Shown: one piece after another, positions 24,766 through 32,829 of the stretch
Layout of the letters: the number at the start of each line of letters is the position of its first letter
Numbering within the stretch: position 1 is the stretch's first letter
Assembly (NCBI GenBank): GCA_041499035.1
Contig: JBGQJK010000004.1
Coordinates: 1-63,686 of the forward strand
Direction: 5' to 3'
Origin: DATFUL01 sp041499035
GTDB lineage: Bacteria > Patescibacteriota > Microgenomatia > UBA8517
DNA: 63,686 nt
Program-made: the position numbers and the translations under genes
The notes under the pieces: model-generated
What the model was told of the DNA's origin: nothing
The model's database searches: none
Seen by the model: only the letters and a program-made list of their open reading frames with translations

Positions 24766-25005
24766 ATGGACTCCTTTAATACAACCATTTGCGTAAGATG
24801 CGGTAAGCAAAGAATTGTTCTTTCCGTAATGGAGGAAAAAGTTGGAAATAGCATCATTACCACCACGGAAACGATTTGTCCCGATCCTGAGTGTCAAAAA
24901 AAGGTTGCCAGTATGTTGGGGATTGAACAGGAAAAACGTCATCAGTCTTTTCTTCAAAAACAGGAGAGAATGACTTCCCGGAAACCCGCAAGGACTTCTA
25001 ACTAA
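24766..25005 (+). CDS. Small zinc-ribbon-like protein
   Basis: The 79-aa protein has CVRCGKQRIV near the start and CPDPECQKK around residue 45, giving four cysteines as two knuckles (CxxC and CxxxxC) that could bind zinc, then a basic Gln/Lys-rich tail. The family is not recognised. A TATAAT box with a TGG extension at 24702-24707 gives a leader of about 50 nt containing a small stem (CACG/CGTG). No clear Shine-Dalgarno sequence precedes the ATG. Confidence 0.6.
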   Translation: MDSFNTTICVRCGKQRIVLSVMEEKVGNSIITTTETICPDPECQKKVASMLGIEQEKRHQSFLQKQERMTSRKPARTSN

Positions 25006-25012
25006 AGGAGAA

Positions 25013-25549
25013 TTATTTTCCCGCGTGCTTTAAAATCCATTCTGCACTGTCTACCAGATGGAGCTTTAAGGCTTCTTTTTTTGTAAACCATTTTGCCTCA
25101 AGTACCTTTCCTTCAACATCTTCCGACACCTCAGTCTTATTTGTCAGCATTAGATAAAAGAAAATTACAGTGTGATAATTAAACTCCGGAAAAATCGCTT
25201 CATAATGAGTCAGGTATTTTAATTTACCGATTAACCCTGTTTCCTCCTTCATTTCTCTTTTCGCCGCCGCCTCTAATTTTTCCCCAAACTCAACTTTTCC
25301 ACCCGGTATAATCCACCATTCCCTCCCGCCTTCTAATTTCTCTTTTGCAAATAAATACTTATTTTTATTTTTGATGAGAACACCCACTATAACTTTTGGT
25401 TTCCTATCCTTCATTATTCGTTGAAGCCTCGGCGGAATAGGCCGGCAACCGCACTCACGCGCATGATCAGCATGCCATTGGATCTTTTGATTTAAGGTTG
25501 GGTTTTTCGGCATCCTGTTCCTGAGGTGCCACTCCTTATTAATTTTCAC
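25013..25549 (-). CDS. Nudix hydrolase
   Basis: The 178-aa protein contains the full Nudix box GX5EX7REUXEEXGU, seen as GGKVEFGEKLEAAAKREM followed by KEETGLIG, at about residues 80-105. An N-terminal extension with HADHARECGCRP is unusual and includes Cys and His. It probably hydrolyses a nucleoside diphosphate derivative or acts as a cleaning enzyme; the substrate is not predictable. The GTG start lies 8 bp after a TATAAT box, consistent with a leaderless message. It converges with the zinc-ribbon gene, 7 bp apart. Confidence 0.88.
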   Translation of the reverse strand: MKINKEWHLRNRMPKNPTLNQKIQWHADHARECGCRPIPPRLQRIMKDRKPKVIVGVLIKNKNKYLFAKEKLEGGREWWIIPGGKVEFGEKLEAAAKREMKEETGLIGKLKYLTHYEAIFPEFNYHTVIFFYLMLTNKTEVSEDVEGKVLEAKWFTKKEALKLHLVDSAEWILKHAGK

Positions 25550-25570
25550 TTAGTGAGATTATATACCCAA

Positions 25571-26572
25571 TTACTTAGAATGTTTTTTGTAAAAATGTGA
25601 GATATTTGGAGGCGGCGGCCACTTTTTTACGTCTTTTTCGTCGTGACCTCTAGAATGAATCTTACCAAAAGATTCATGAATAAATTTGCCGCAATCGCGA
25701 ACTACTTTCTTTAGCCAATGATGAAAATGGTTGTCCTGATCACCCCTAGGGGTTGGTGACGGAACTAAAGTGGATTCTGTCGTCGGAGTGGAAGTAGGTG
25801 TCGGAGAAGGAGTTGGTGTTGGAGTTACCGTTGGTTCATCAGCCGGGACTACGGTTGGGGTGGCGGACGGGGTTGGTGTAGGAGTCGGGGTAGGTGTTTC
25901 GGTTGGAGTGGGAGTTGGAGTAATTATCGGTTCCTCGGTGGGCAGAACCGAGGGGGTAGGCGTAGGTGTTTCAGTTGGGCTAACCAAACAATTGTACTTT
26001 CCAATATCGGTAAAACTATCTATAGCAAAACCGTCCCATTGAACTGACGGATCAAAAAAATCGGAACCGTTTGGGTCCCCTGAATCAGTGCTGCACTTCC
26101 GGGTCAGCGTATGATTCAGAGTGCTTGTCGCTCCCGTTCCCCATTCCGATCCGGGGTCTGTTCCAATTTGACCAGTAATATCGAGTGTAGAGCCATCTTT
26201 TTGTAAGGCAACTGCGTCGTTACCATTGAAATTTAAATTTCCTGACAATTGATTACATTTTGGAGAAAGAATGGAACCCGCGGATGTATGACAAATAACG
26301 TAAACCTGACCCGGATTTAAATTCGATGGGAGAGTAATAGAAATGGGGTTTGCAGAAGTTGTTGACCCATTAGTATAAACATTTACCGAATACCCCGCCA
26401 AATCAATAATAGAAGAAGTGGGGTTATATATCTCAACCGCTTTGTTGTTGCTTGTACCTTCTATATATTCGGAAAAAAACAAATCGGTTCCTTGAGCTTT
26501 GGTTTGAATTGAAATAAACGGAATGATAATAAAAAACGCAGTAACTAGAAGTGAATAAAGAATTTTTCTCAT
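25571..26572 (-). CDS. Secreted lamin-tail-domain protein with Thr/Pro linker and basic tail
   Basis: The 333-aa protein has a signal peptide (about 5-27), a lamin-tail domain (about 28-190; LFFSEYIEGTSNNKAVEIYN, LAGYSVNVYT, ALQKDGSTLD), a Thr/Pro/Glu linker (about 200-275) and a basic C-terminal region rich in His and Lys. Lamin-tail domains in bacteria occur in secreted nucleases and adhesins, and this one has no visible enzyme domain. The cationic tail could bind nucleic acid or an anionic surface. The function is not known. Confidence 0.8.
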   Translation of the reverse strand: MRKILYSLLVTAFFIIIPFISIQTKAQGTDLFFSEYIEGTSNNKAVEIYNPTSSIIDLAGYSVNVYTNGSTTSANPISITLPSNLNPGQVYVICHTSAGSILSPKCNQLSGNLNFNGNDAVALQKDGSTLDITGQIGTDPGSEWGTGATSTLNHTLTRKCSTDSGDPNGSDFFDPSVQWDGFAIDSFTDIGKYNCLVSPTETPTPTPSVLPTEEPIITPTPTPTETPTPTPTPTPSATPTVVPADEPTVTPTPTPSPTPTSTPTTESTLVPSPTPRGDQDNHFHHWLKKVVRDCGKFIHESFGKIHSRGHDEKDVKKWPPPPNISHFYKKHSK

Positions 26573-26691
26573 AAAACAATAGTTTCTTAACTCTGAATAT
26601 ATAATTCAATATTTTAATGAGATTTGTCAACTATAACTTAATGAGTCTTATCGTTTAGAAAGGTATCTGACATTCACGGAAGGCCTCCGGT

Positions 26692-27420
26692 TCAATCTTT
26701 CTTTTTTATTTTCTGAAATATAAATACGGACACCGGTAAGAGCACCCCAGCCGCCATAATACCGATCCCTAAAACTTTAAAGTTTAAATTGATAGCCTGA
26801 GTTGAAACTTTTGGTGCAGGAGCATCTTTAAGCTCGAAAAGGCCTTTGGGTTTATCTATAACCAAGCCCGATACTGCTGAGTTGTCCGAAACACTAGTCT
26901 GCCCAACGCTTGGATCAACCGTGGGTACAGCTGTCGCGGGTACTGGATTTACAACAACGGAAATTTCGTTGGAAAAGCCGCCGGTGCCACAGTTATTGTT
27001 AGCAGCAACAACAAAAAAATATTTTTTATTACCGGCCAGTCGTCCAACAGTAAAACTTGTCGTCCCTTGACTGCCAATATTTGGGTCGCCAAAAGTATAT
27101 TTTCCGGGACTGGCTCCATACGAAACTAAATAATTAGTTACAGGGTCGGCAACGTCGGCCCAGGTCAGAGTGGCTTGATTATCTGAATTAGAAACCACTG
27201 AACTCAGTGTCGGAATAGCAGGAACACTTGTGCAAGAGCCGATTGGTGTTGGTGTTAGGGTGGGAGTTCCGGTTGGAGTTTGTGTCGGGGTTGGTGTGGG
27301 GGTTGGAGTATCGGTAGGTATGGCTGTAGGTGTCGGGGTTGCAGTCTGAGCAGAAACCACAGTGGGCAGGAACAAAAAGAGGGCAAAAATGGCAACTACT
27401 GTCACTAATGATTTTTTCAT
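26692..27420 (-). CDS. Surface protein with fibronectin type III domain and C-terminal anchor
   Basis: The 242-aa protein has a signal peptide (about 3-24), a Thr/Pro linker (25-62), one fibronectin type III domain (about 65-160; ATLTWADVADPVTNYLVSY, KKYFFVVAANNNCG), a spacer and a C-terminal membrane span with a basic end (KKKD). It is likely anchored by the C-terminus with the domain outside. It may mediate adhesion or act as a spacer module. It reads in the same direction as the lamin-tail gene, 120 bp apart, so the two may be co-regulated. Confidence 0.8.
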   Translation of the reverse strand: MKKSLVTVVAIFALFLFLPTVVSAQTATPTPTAIPTDTPTPTPTPTQTPTGTPTLTPTPIGSCTSVPAIPTLSSVVSNSDNQATLTWADVADPVTNYLVSYGASPGKYTFGDPNIGSQGTTSFTVGRLAGNKKYFFVVAANNNCGTGGFSNEISVVVNPVPATAVPTVDPSVGQTSVSDNSAVSGLVIDKPKGLFELKDAPAPKVSTQAINLNFKVLGIGIMAAGVLLPVSVFIFQKIKKKD

Positions 27421-27514
27421 CAGCTAAGAAAGGTCTTTAACGCGCAAGATTAAAATGACCCAAAAGATTATACCTAAGAGTTCCCCGAAAAGGAATCCCG
27501 TGACCGAAAGCTAG

Positions 27515-27520
27515 TATAAT
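27515..27520 (+). promoter_or_regulatory. -10 box with leaderless start
   Basis: TATAAT ends 6 bp before the ATG at 27527. This spacing places the first transcribed base at or beside the start codon, with no Shine-Dalgarno sequence. No clear -35 element. Confidence 0.6.
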
Positions 27521-27526
27521 AGCCTT

Positions 27527-28234
27527 ATGGATAAAATCAAAAATATTCAAAAAGAAACAGCCTTGTACTTAAGCAAACTTTTAGAAAACACCAAAAGAAA
27601 AAACAAAAAAGTTCTACTTCTTTTATCCGGGGGCTCGAACCTTGATTACCTTAACCATATTTCGACTGAGAATATTGATAGCCGTGTAACAATCTCCACA
27701 CTGGATGAACGCTGTACAACGGATCCGACAAAAAACAATATGGCTCAAATCAAAAACACTACCTTTTATGGCCGGTCTAAAAAGAACGGCTGCAATTTTA
27801 TAGATACAACTATTCAGAACGGAGAAAGCAGAACTCAAATGGTTGCGAGGATTAATCAAAAACTATTGGATTGGTTTGAAAAAAATCCGGAGGGAGAAGT
27901 GATTATTACTGCAGGGATAGGAGCCGACGGACACATAGCCGGAATGAAACCTCTTCCTAAGGAAAAATTCAATGACTTATTCGCTAATGGAAATCCTGAT
28001 CAACTTGTTGTTGGCTATGATGCATCAAACGTTGATCCGGAAAATCCGAAGAGGAATACAACAACTATGAATTTTTTTAGAAAGGTTAAAAATTATGCCA
28101 AGGTTATTCTCTACGCGATAAATAAAGATGAGGCTCTGCAGAAAATCGCAGCCCGGGAAGGACTGTTAAACGAAACACCCGCAAGGGTTTTGAAAGAGAT
28201 GAAAAACGTGACAATCTTTTCAAACACCCTCTAA
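27527..28234 (+). CDS. Glucosamine-6-phosphate isomerase/6-phosphogluconolactonase family protein
   Basis: The 235-aa protein has the family's two signatures: LLLLSGGSNLDYL (phosphate-binding loop) and GIGADGHIAGMKPLP (active site). STLDERCTTDP matches the segment with the catalytic Asp/Glu. Members either isomerise glucosamine-6-phosphate or hydrolyse 6-phosphogluconolactone. This one is somewhat divergent (IAGM where 6-phosphogluconolactonases have TASL), so the exact reaction is uncertain. The 3' end overlaps the convergent Nudix gene by 15 bp. Confidence 0.78.
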   Translation: MDKIKNIQKETALYLSKLLENTKRKNKKVLLLLSGGSNLDYLNHISTENIDSRVTISTLDERCTTDPTKNNMAQIKNTTFYGRSKKNGCNFIDTTIQNGESRTQMVARINQKLLDWFEKNPEGEVIITAGIGADGHIAGMKPLPKEKFNDLFANGNPDQLVVGYDASNVDPENPKRNTTTMNFFRKVKNYAKVILYAINKDEALQKIAAREGLLNETPARVLKEMKNVTIFSNTL

Positions 28235-28708
28235 AACAGGAAGCGGGAATTTTTTCTTAAGAAATTTTTTATAGAGTTCAAGCGAGTCGAAGAAGTCAAA
28301 AGCTATTTGTTCCTTTGACGGCAGATTGTCTAAATCAAACCACTTTAACTCGGTTACCTCTTCCGTTTGAACAGGTACTTGGCTGACTGCCCTGGCAGTA
28401 AAAATCATGTCCATATTCTGCCTATCTTCCTTCGTCCTATTTGGAGAATCATTAATACGAAACAGTTTTATGTCATCAAGCCGGTAACCCGTTTCCTCTA
28501 AAGTCTCGCGCTTAACCGCTTCAACTAAAATCTCATCCCTGTCAAAATACCCGCCAATCAGTCCCCACTTACCATGTTCCAATATTGGTTTACCGTTATA
28601 AGTTCCCCTTTTACATAAAAGAACCTTACTATCTTTCACAATAATAGCGCTAACAACTATGTGTCTCAATCCGACTTTATTACCATTTTCAAAATAACAA
28701 GTAATCAT
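28220..28708 (-). CDS. Nudix hydrolase
   Basis: The 162-aa protein contains a Nudix box with GGYFDRDEILVEAVKRETLE followed by ETGY at about residues 55-80, followed by the usual beta strands. The substrate is not predictable. It starts at an ATG 7 bp after a TATAAT box that overlaps the promoter of the divergent peroxiredoxin gene. Its tail overlaps the gene at 27527 by 15 bp. Confidence 0.87.
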   Translation of the reverse strand: MITCYFENGNKVGLRHIVVSAIIVKDSKVLLCKRGTYNGKPILEHGKWGLIGGYFDRDEILVEAVKRETLEETGYRLDDIKLFRINDSPNRTKEDRQNMDMIFTARAVSQVPVQTEEVTELKWFDLDNLPSKEQIAFDFFDSLELYKKFLKKKFPLPVLEGV

Positions 28709-28715
28709 AATTGGT

Positions 28716-28723
28716 ATTATACT
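28716..28723. promoter_or_regulatory. Bidirectional -10 box between Nudix and peroxiredoxin genes
   Basis: On the minus strand TATAAT covers 28721-28716, and on the plus strand TATACT covers 28718-28723. The start codons are only 27 bp apart (28708 leftward, 28736 rightward). A second plus-strand box TATAAC at 28726-28731 is an alternative for the peroxiredoxin gene. Confidence 0.5.
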
Positions 28724-28735
28724 TGTATAACAATC

Positions 28736-29200
28736 ATGTTAAAAGAAGGGTCAAATGCGCCGGATTTTGACTTGCCCGACCAAGACGCTCGTAATCACAA
28801 ACTTTCAAGTTATAAAGGCAAATGGGTAGTTTTATATTTTTATCCTAAAGACGACACTCCGGGTTGTACCAAGGAGGCCTGCAATTTTAGAGATTCATTT
28901 GAAGAGATGCAAAAATTAGGAGTCCAGATTTTAGGGGTTTCCAAGGACTCGATCAAATCGCATAAAAAGTTTGCCGAAAAATACGACCTGAACTTTCCTA
29001 TTTTGAGCGACGAGGATAAAGATGTTATTAAGAAATACGGCGCGTGGGGTTTAAAAAAATTTATGGGCAGGGAATATGAAGGAATATTCCGTATGACGTA
29101 TTTGATAAATCCCGATGGAGTAATCAAGAAAGTCTACGAAAAAGTTAACACTCTAATTCATGCATCGGAAATTCTATCTGATCTAAGAGATTTAAGTTAA
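28736..29200 (+). CDS. bcp: Peroxiredoxin, BCP/PrxQ type
   Basis: The 154-aa protein has the peroxidatic cysteine in TPGCTKEACNF (about residue 45), with a second Cys five residues later as in PrxQ-type enzymes. The strand FPILSDEDKDVIKKYGAWG and the C-terminal YLINPDGVIKKVY complete the fold. It reduces hydrogen peroxide and organic peroxides, with electrons from thioredoxin. The ATG at 28736 is chosen over an upstream start at 28661, which would overlap the divergent Nudix gene. It is followed by the GH18-like gene after 9 bp. Confidence 0.93.
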   Translation: MLKEGSNAPDFDLPDQDARNHKLSSYKGKWVVLYFYPKDDTPGCTKEACNFRDSFEEMQKLGVQILGVSKDSIKSHKKFAEKYDLNFPILSDEDKDVIKKYGAWGLKKFMGREYEGIFRMTYLINPDGVIKKVYEKVNTLIHASEILSDLRDLS

Positions 29201-29209
29201 AATAGATAC

Positions 29210-30376
29210 ATGCTTCAAAAAACACTAATCGTCTGGGCCGGAATTCTTGCCGGGATTTTCTTAGCCTATTTTTTGGTAACGAAGACAAATACCTTAAATA
29301 TTGGTAGCAAAAACTCAAGTGTTGCCGACGTTTTTAAGCCACCTCAAAAAACTGTTATTGGCTTTTTACCATTTTGGCTTATAGATAAAGCTCAAAGCGA
29401 CTATTCCTCCTACATAACACAGCTTTCATATTTTAACGTGACTATTGATGATAATGGGACTATTCAGAAGTTTACTGGCCCCGGACAGTCCGACCCGGGC
29501 TGGCATTCTCTTTCAACGGGAAAAATAGATGATTATCTTGCGGGCGCAAAATCAAAAGGAATCGAGCTATCGCTGACGGTTTTTAGCGGTAACGATAAGA
29601 AAATCGATAAGTTTTTGGAAGACCCCACGGGAAGCGCGCAAAATCTGGTGAATGAACTATCGCCGGTTATGAGTCAATACGGTTTTACCGACCTGAATCT
29701 GGATATCGAAAAAGTTTCCGAAGCCAGTCCCGAAGCAAGATTAAAGTTTACTAATTTTGTTAGTGAGGTGCGGAGAAATCTGGACAAAGATATTTCTATA
29801 ACGGTTGACATCCCACCGGTTGCTTTTGTTAAAGACAAAAACCTGAGTGACCCGAAAACTCTTGCGCCATTAGTGGACCATGTAGTTTTAATGGATTACG
29901 ACTTTCATAACCCCGGATCTTTTGTAACCGGACCGGTCTCGCCGGAATCGGGTGCCGGAATTGTTTCCGAATTCGACACGGAAAGCGCAGCTGAGGCGGC
30001 TCTCACCATGGTTCCCGCGCAAAAATTAATACTAGCAGTTCCTCTATACGGCTACTCCTGGGAAACACTTAATAGCTCCCCCCGCTCTGCGGTTCTGCCG
30101 GGATCGGCTTACTCAATCAGCAGCCAGTTGGTTGACGATTTACTGGCTCGCTGCGCAAGTTGTTCTGCTGAGTTTGATAAAACGGATGGAGAGAGCCACA
30201 TTATCTATAAAGATACGGAAACGGGAACATATCATCAGATATTTTATCCCGACAAAACTTCTACCCAAACAAAAGTTGACCTGGCAAAATCGCAAAATTT
30301 GGGAGGGATGGCCCTTTGGGCGCTTGGATACGAGGGGGGGACTATCTTACAACCACTCGCCGGGTACCGTCGTTAA
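29210..30376 (+). CDS. Secreted GH18-like glycosidase (YaaH/chitinase-like)
   Basis: The 388-aa protein has an N-terminal membrane span (about 7-25) and a GH18 TIM barrel (about 45-388). TVIGFLPFW is strand 1, and FTDLNLDIEKV is the catalytic strand, where the usual DxxDxDxE is present as DLNLDIE with the catalytic Glu intact. LMDYDFHNPG and WALGYEGG are late barrel motifs. GH18 enzymes cleave beta-1,4 linkages in chitin or peptidoglycan-like glycans, and YaaH-type members act on the cell wall. It would face outwards. The end overlaps the convergent FecR-like gene by 35 bp. Confidence 0.8.
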   Translation: MLQKTLIVWAGILAGIFLAYFLVTKTNTLNIGSKNSSVADVFKPPQKTVIGFLPFWLIDKAQSDYSSYITQLSYFNVTIDDNGTIQKFTGPGQSDPGWHSLSTGKIDDYLAGAKSKGIELSLTVFSGNDKKIDKFLEDPTGSAQNLVNELSPVMSQYGFTDLNLDIEKVSEASPEARLKFTNFVSEVRRNLDKDISITVDIPPVAFVKDKNLSDPKTLAPLVDHVVLMDYDFHNPGSFVTGPVSPESGAGIVSEFDTESAAEAALTMVPAQKLILAVPLYGYSWETLNSSPRSAVLPGSAYSISSQLVDDLLARCASCSAEFDKTDGESHIIYKDTETGTYHQIFYPDKTSTQTKVDLAKSQNLGGMALWALGYEGGTILQPLAGYRR

Positions 30377-31004
30377 AAGTTAAAGTCTTGCCGGCATGTA
30401 CCGTTAAAACTCTGCTAATGTTACTAATATTGTTGTAGGCAAAGGTTGCGCTTCCAGAATTTACTTTCACTGTAACAATAGGCCTTGTTTTGTCAATTGA
30501 AACAAGTACGTCCCCATTATTTTCAATTAATAAATGATAAGAACGTATCGTTACCGGAATACCCGCTAATTTTTTGTACTCCGCAGTTCCGCTACTTTGC
30601 GAGAAAACTATGTCGGCGGGAAGAGTTTGAACTATCCCGACCGAAGTATCCGGAAATATCCCGAGCTCCGCCGCTTTTTCGAATGTCAGAATTAATTTCC
30701 CATCGGCGCCCGTCGATAAGCTTTCCCCTTGTTGAATAGGAACAGGGGAAACAATTTTAGCAGCTTCGGTTGCCAATCTGCTTTCATATTCAACATCCCC
30801 TGTCATTGAAGTAATTGAGCCAACCAAACTCTGACTTGGCGCTTTTTCTAAAGAAAACCGGGAAAACTTTACCAAGTCCGAAAAAGAAACCGAGGGGATA
30901 TTTGGAATCGAGATAGTTGAAATTTTTTGAGTCAATTTAAAATAACCCACGACTGCGATTATTGTTATCAAAAACGGAATTAAAAATAAAACTGCTTTTT
31001 TCAT
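30342..31004 (-). CDS. Membrane-anchored FecR-like domain protein
   Basis: The 220-aa protein has an N-terminal membrane span (about 5-24) and an extracytoplasmic beta-rich domain: GSITSMTGDVEYE, IQQGESLSTGADGKLILTF, ITKR-like middle strands and LTVHAGKTLTFNDG. This pattern (QGESLSTGADGK-A/L) is typical of FecR domains. In other bacteria FecR relays surface signals to sigma factors; here there is no sigma factor gene nearby, so a structural or sensing role is open. It starts 1 bp after the HAD gene. Confidence 0.7.
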   Translation of the reverse strand: MKKAVLFLIPFLITIIAVVGYFKLTQKISTISIPNIPSVSFSDLVKFSRFSLEKAPSQSLVGSITSMTGDVEYESRLATEAAKIVSPVPIQQGESLSTGADGKLILTFEKAAELGIFPDTSVGIVQTLPADIVFSQSSGTAEYKKLAGIPVTIRSYHLLIENNGDVLVSIDKTRPIVTVKVNSGSATFAYNNISNISRVLTVHAGKTLTFNDGTRRVVVR

Positions 31005-31005
31005 T

Positions 31006-31761
31006 TTACAAAGAATGAAGATAATCGGCTAAACCGTCTTCGCTCACTAGTCTAATCACCTTGTTTGCGACCTCTTTTAATTCGGGAACGGCATTCCCCA
31101 TTGCAACTTTATAATTCACGGCATTGAAAAGGTGGATGTCATTATACCCATCGCCGATTCCTATCGTGTCTTCTTTGCCTACTTTAATTAACCTTAGTAG
31201 CTCAGCGATAGAATGTTCTTTTGTCGCCGAATTATTTATTACGTGTATATCACGGCATCCCGGTTTTTGGGAAACAACCATAACTGCAGCAACTCCTTTT
31301 ATTCCAGTCAACTTTCTATGTATCTCCTTTGCTATTTCATCGGGAACAAAAACTTGCTCGAGAAAATATACTGGTTCGCGATTTACAAACTCATTCGGAA
31401 ATATTCCGCCATTAAAGTAGTCATCTTCTGTACTGTCGTTATATAAGAGTTTCCAGTCATTGTACTGTTTAAATACAGCAGCCGCCTCTTCTAGCGTTTC
31501 CTGTTCCAGATTCTTCTGCCAAACAATCTCTCCTGTTGAAGGATTACAAATCTGCGTTCCTGCAGAAATTATGGATAAATCTTTTAAATTAAGTGCTTGC
31601 AAAACGGGTTTAGCAAATGTCCAAACCCTCCCGGTTGCAGCAGAAAAGTAATACTTGTCGGATAGCCTCTCAATTTCCCTAATCAAATTATCGCTAGGAA
31701 TTTTTTGCTGAGGCGAATCAACAGCCGTTCCGTCCAAGTCAAAGATTATTGCTTTCTTCAT
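31006..31761 (-). CDS. HAD family hydrolase (Cof-type)
   Basis: The 251-aa protein has HAD motif I (FDLDGTAVDS, nucleophile Asp), motif II (SAATGR), a Lys in the cap-linked segment and motif IV (GIGDGYNDIHLF). The cap is the C2B type of Cof-like sugar phosphatases. It probably dephosphorylates a sugar phosphate. The start overlaps the alpha/beta-hydrolase gene end by 4 bp and its own end lies 1 bp before the FecR-like gene, so it is in the middle of an operon. Confidence 0.88.
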   Translation of the reverse strand: MKKAIIFDLDGTAVDSPQQKIPSDNLIREIERLSDKYYFSAATGRVWTFAKPVLQALNLKDLSIISAGTQICNPSTGEIVWQKNLEQETLEEAAAVFKQYNDWKLLYNDSTEDDYFNGGIFPNEFVNREPVYFLEQVFVPDEIAKEIHRKLTGIKGVAAVMVVSQKPGCRDIHVINNSATKEHSIAELLRLIKVGKEDTIGIGDGYNDIHLFNAVNYKVAMGNAVPELKEVANKVIRLVSEDGLADYLHSL

Positions 31762-32783
31762 TTTAGGTACTTGTCAAAAAAGGTAACCGTTCTCTGCATT
31801 GCCAATGCAAAACCCTGATTAATATCATGGTTAGCGCCGGGGTATTCATAGTATTCGGTAACTTTGCCAGAAGCTTTCAATTTTTCATAAAGAGTCTTGG
31901 AGAAGTCGGGTGGAACTTGCGGGTCGGCAAGGCCAACATGAATTTGAAAAGGAGCGCTTATAAAATTTAAATTGAAAGTCGGGTCAATCGAATTCCAGAA
32001 ATCAGGGTTTTGGGAAGGAGTCCCATACGCCGCCAGTAAACTCTGTGAACCTAGATTTCTTAAAGATAAGTCTTCGGCGTTTGGTTTATAGACAACTCTA
32101 TTTTGCCAGTTATAAAGGATGTCGCTATAACTCCCTACTACTCCTCCCCAAATCACCGCGGCCTTTATATCTTTAGAAACCTCCGAGGTCCTAAGTGTAA
32201 TATTCCCACCCATCGAGTGTCCCCAAAGCCCGATTTTGTCAGGATTGGCGTCAGGATATTTTTTAATTGATACTACTGCATTCAAATCATCAATTGGGTA
32301 GTTAGGAGAAAAATATGTACTTCCCGGAGACCCTTCGGATTTGCCGTTACCCCGGTAGTTGGGCTTAATAACTATGTAGCCCGCCTTTGCTAATGCGTCG
32401 ACATAAGCAATATAATTTCCGTCAGGGGTATAAAGTTCGGGTGTAATATAACCGTGATTAAAAACAATTACAGGAAATCCCTTTGCCGGCTTGCCACTTT
32501 TCGGAACGGTTAAAAGCGCGTACTCTTTTAACCCGTCAGCGATAAATGATGCAATATAGCGGTTGTAATTACTACCCGGAGAAAGCGTTTCCTCAATTTT
32601 TACATCGCTTCCGGGATAACCCTGGCTCCTCATGAAACTAATATTCATAGGACTATTTAGGGGTGTAGTAACCGGGGAAGGAAAAATCGTGGTTTGAATA
32701 TTCTTTGTCGTATTTTTTGGCAAACCCAAATAAATTACTCCTAAAATGGCGGCAGTAATTAGAACAGGAGCAATATACTTCAT
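31758..32783 (-). CDS. Membrane-anchored alpha/beta hydrolase
   Basis: The 341-aa protein has one N-terminal membrane span (about 5-20) and an alpha/beta-hydrolase fold of the prolyl-oligopeptidase/dienelactone type. VIVFNHGYITPE contains the oxyanion turn, GLWGHSMGG the nucleophile Ser, and ANHDI near the C-terminus the catalytic His; the Asp is probably in GLADPQVPP. It could be an extracellular esterase or peptidase. A TAAAAT box lies 6 bp before the ATG, suggesting a leaderless start. It heads the operon with the HAD and FecR-like genes. Confidence 0.88.
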   Translation of the reverse strand: MKYIAPVLITAAILGVIYLGLPKNTTKNIQTTIFPSPVTTPLNSPMNISFMRSQGYPGSDVKIEETLSPGSNYNRYIASFIADGLKEYALLTVPKSGKPAKGFPVIVFNHGYITPELYTPDGNYIAYVDALAKAGYIVIKPNYRGNGKSEGSPGSTYFSPNYPIDDLNAVVSIKKYPDANPDKIGLWGHSMGGNITLRTSEVSKDIKAAVIWGGVVGSYSDILYNWQNRVVYKPNAEDLSLRNLGSQSLLAAYGTPSQNPDFWNSIDPTFNLNFISAPFQIHVGLADPQVPPDFSKTLYEKLKASGKVTEYYEYPGANHDINQGFALAMQRTVTFFDKYLK

Positions 32784-32829
32784 TCTAGTATTTTATCACG
32801 TAGTGCTTACTAGCACGGAGTGTCCGAGA

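Noticed and set aside
26680..26700. A tRNA T-loop-like sequence GGTTCAATC
   Set aside because: No acceptor stem or anticodon stem can be built around it, and it overlaps the 3' end of a coding sequence.
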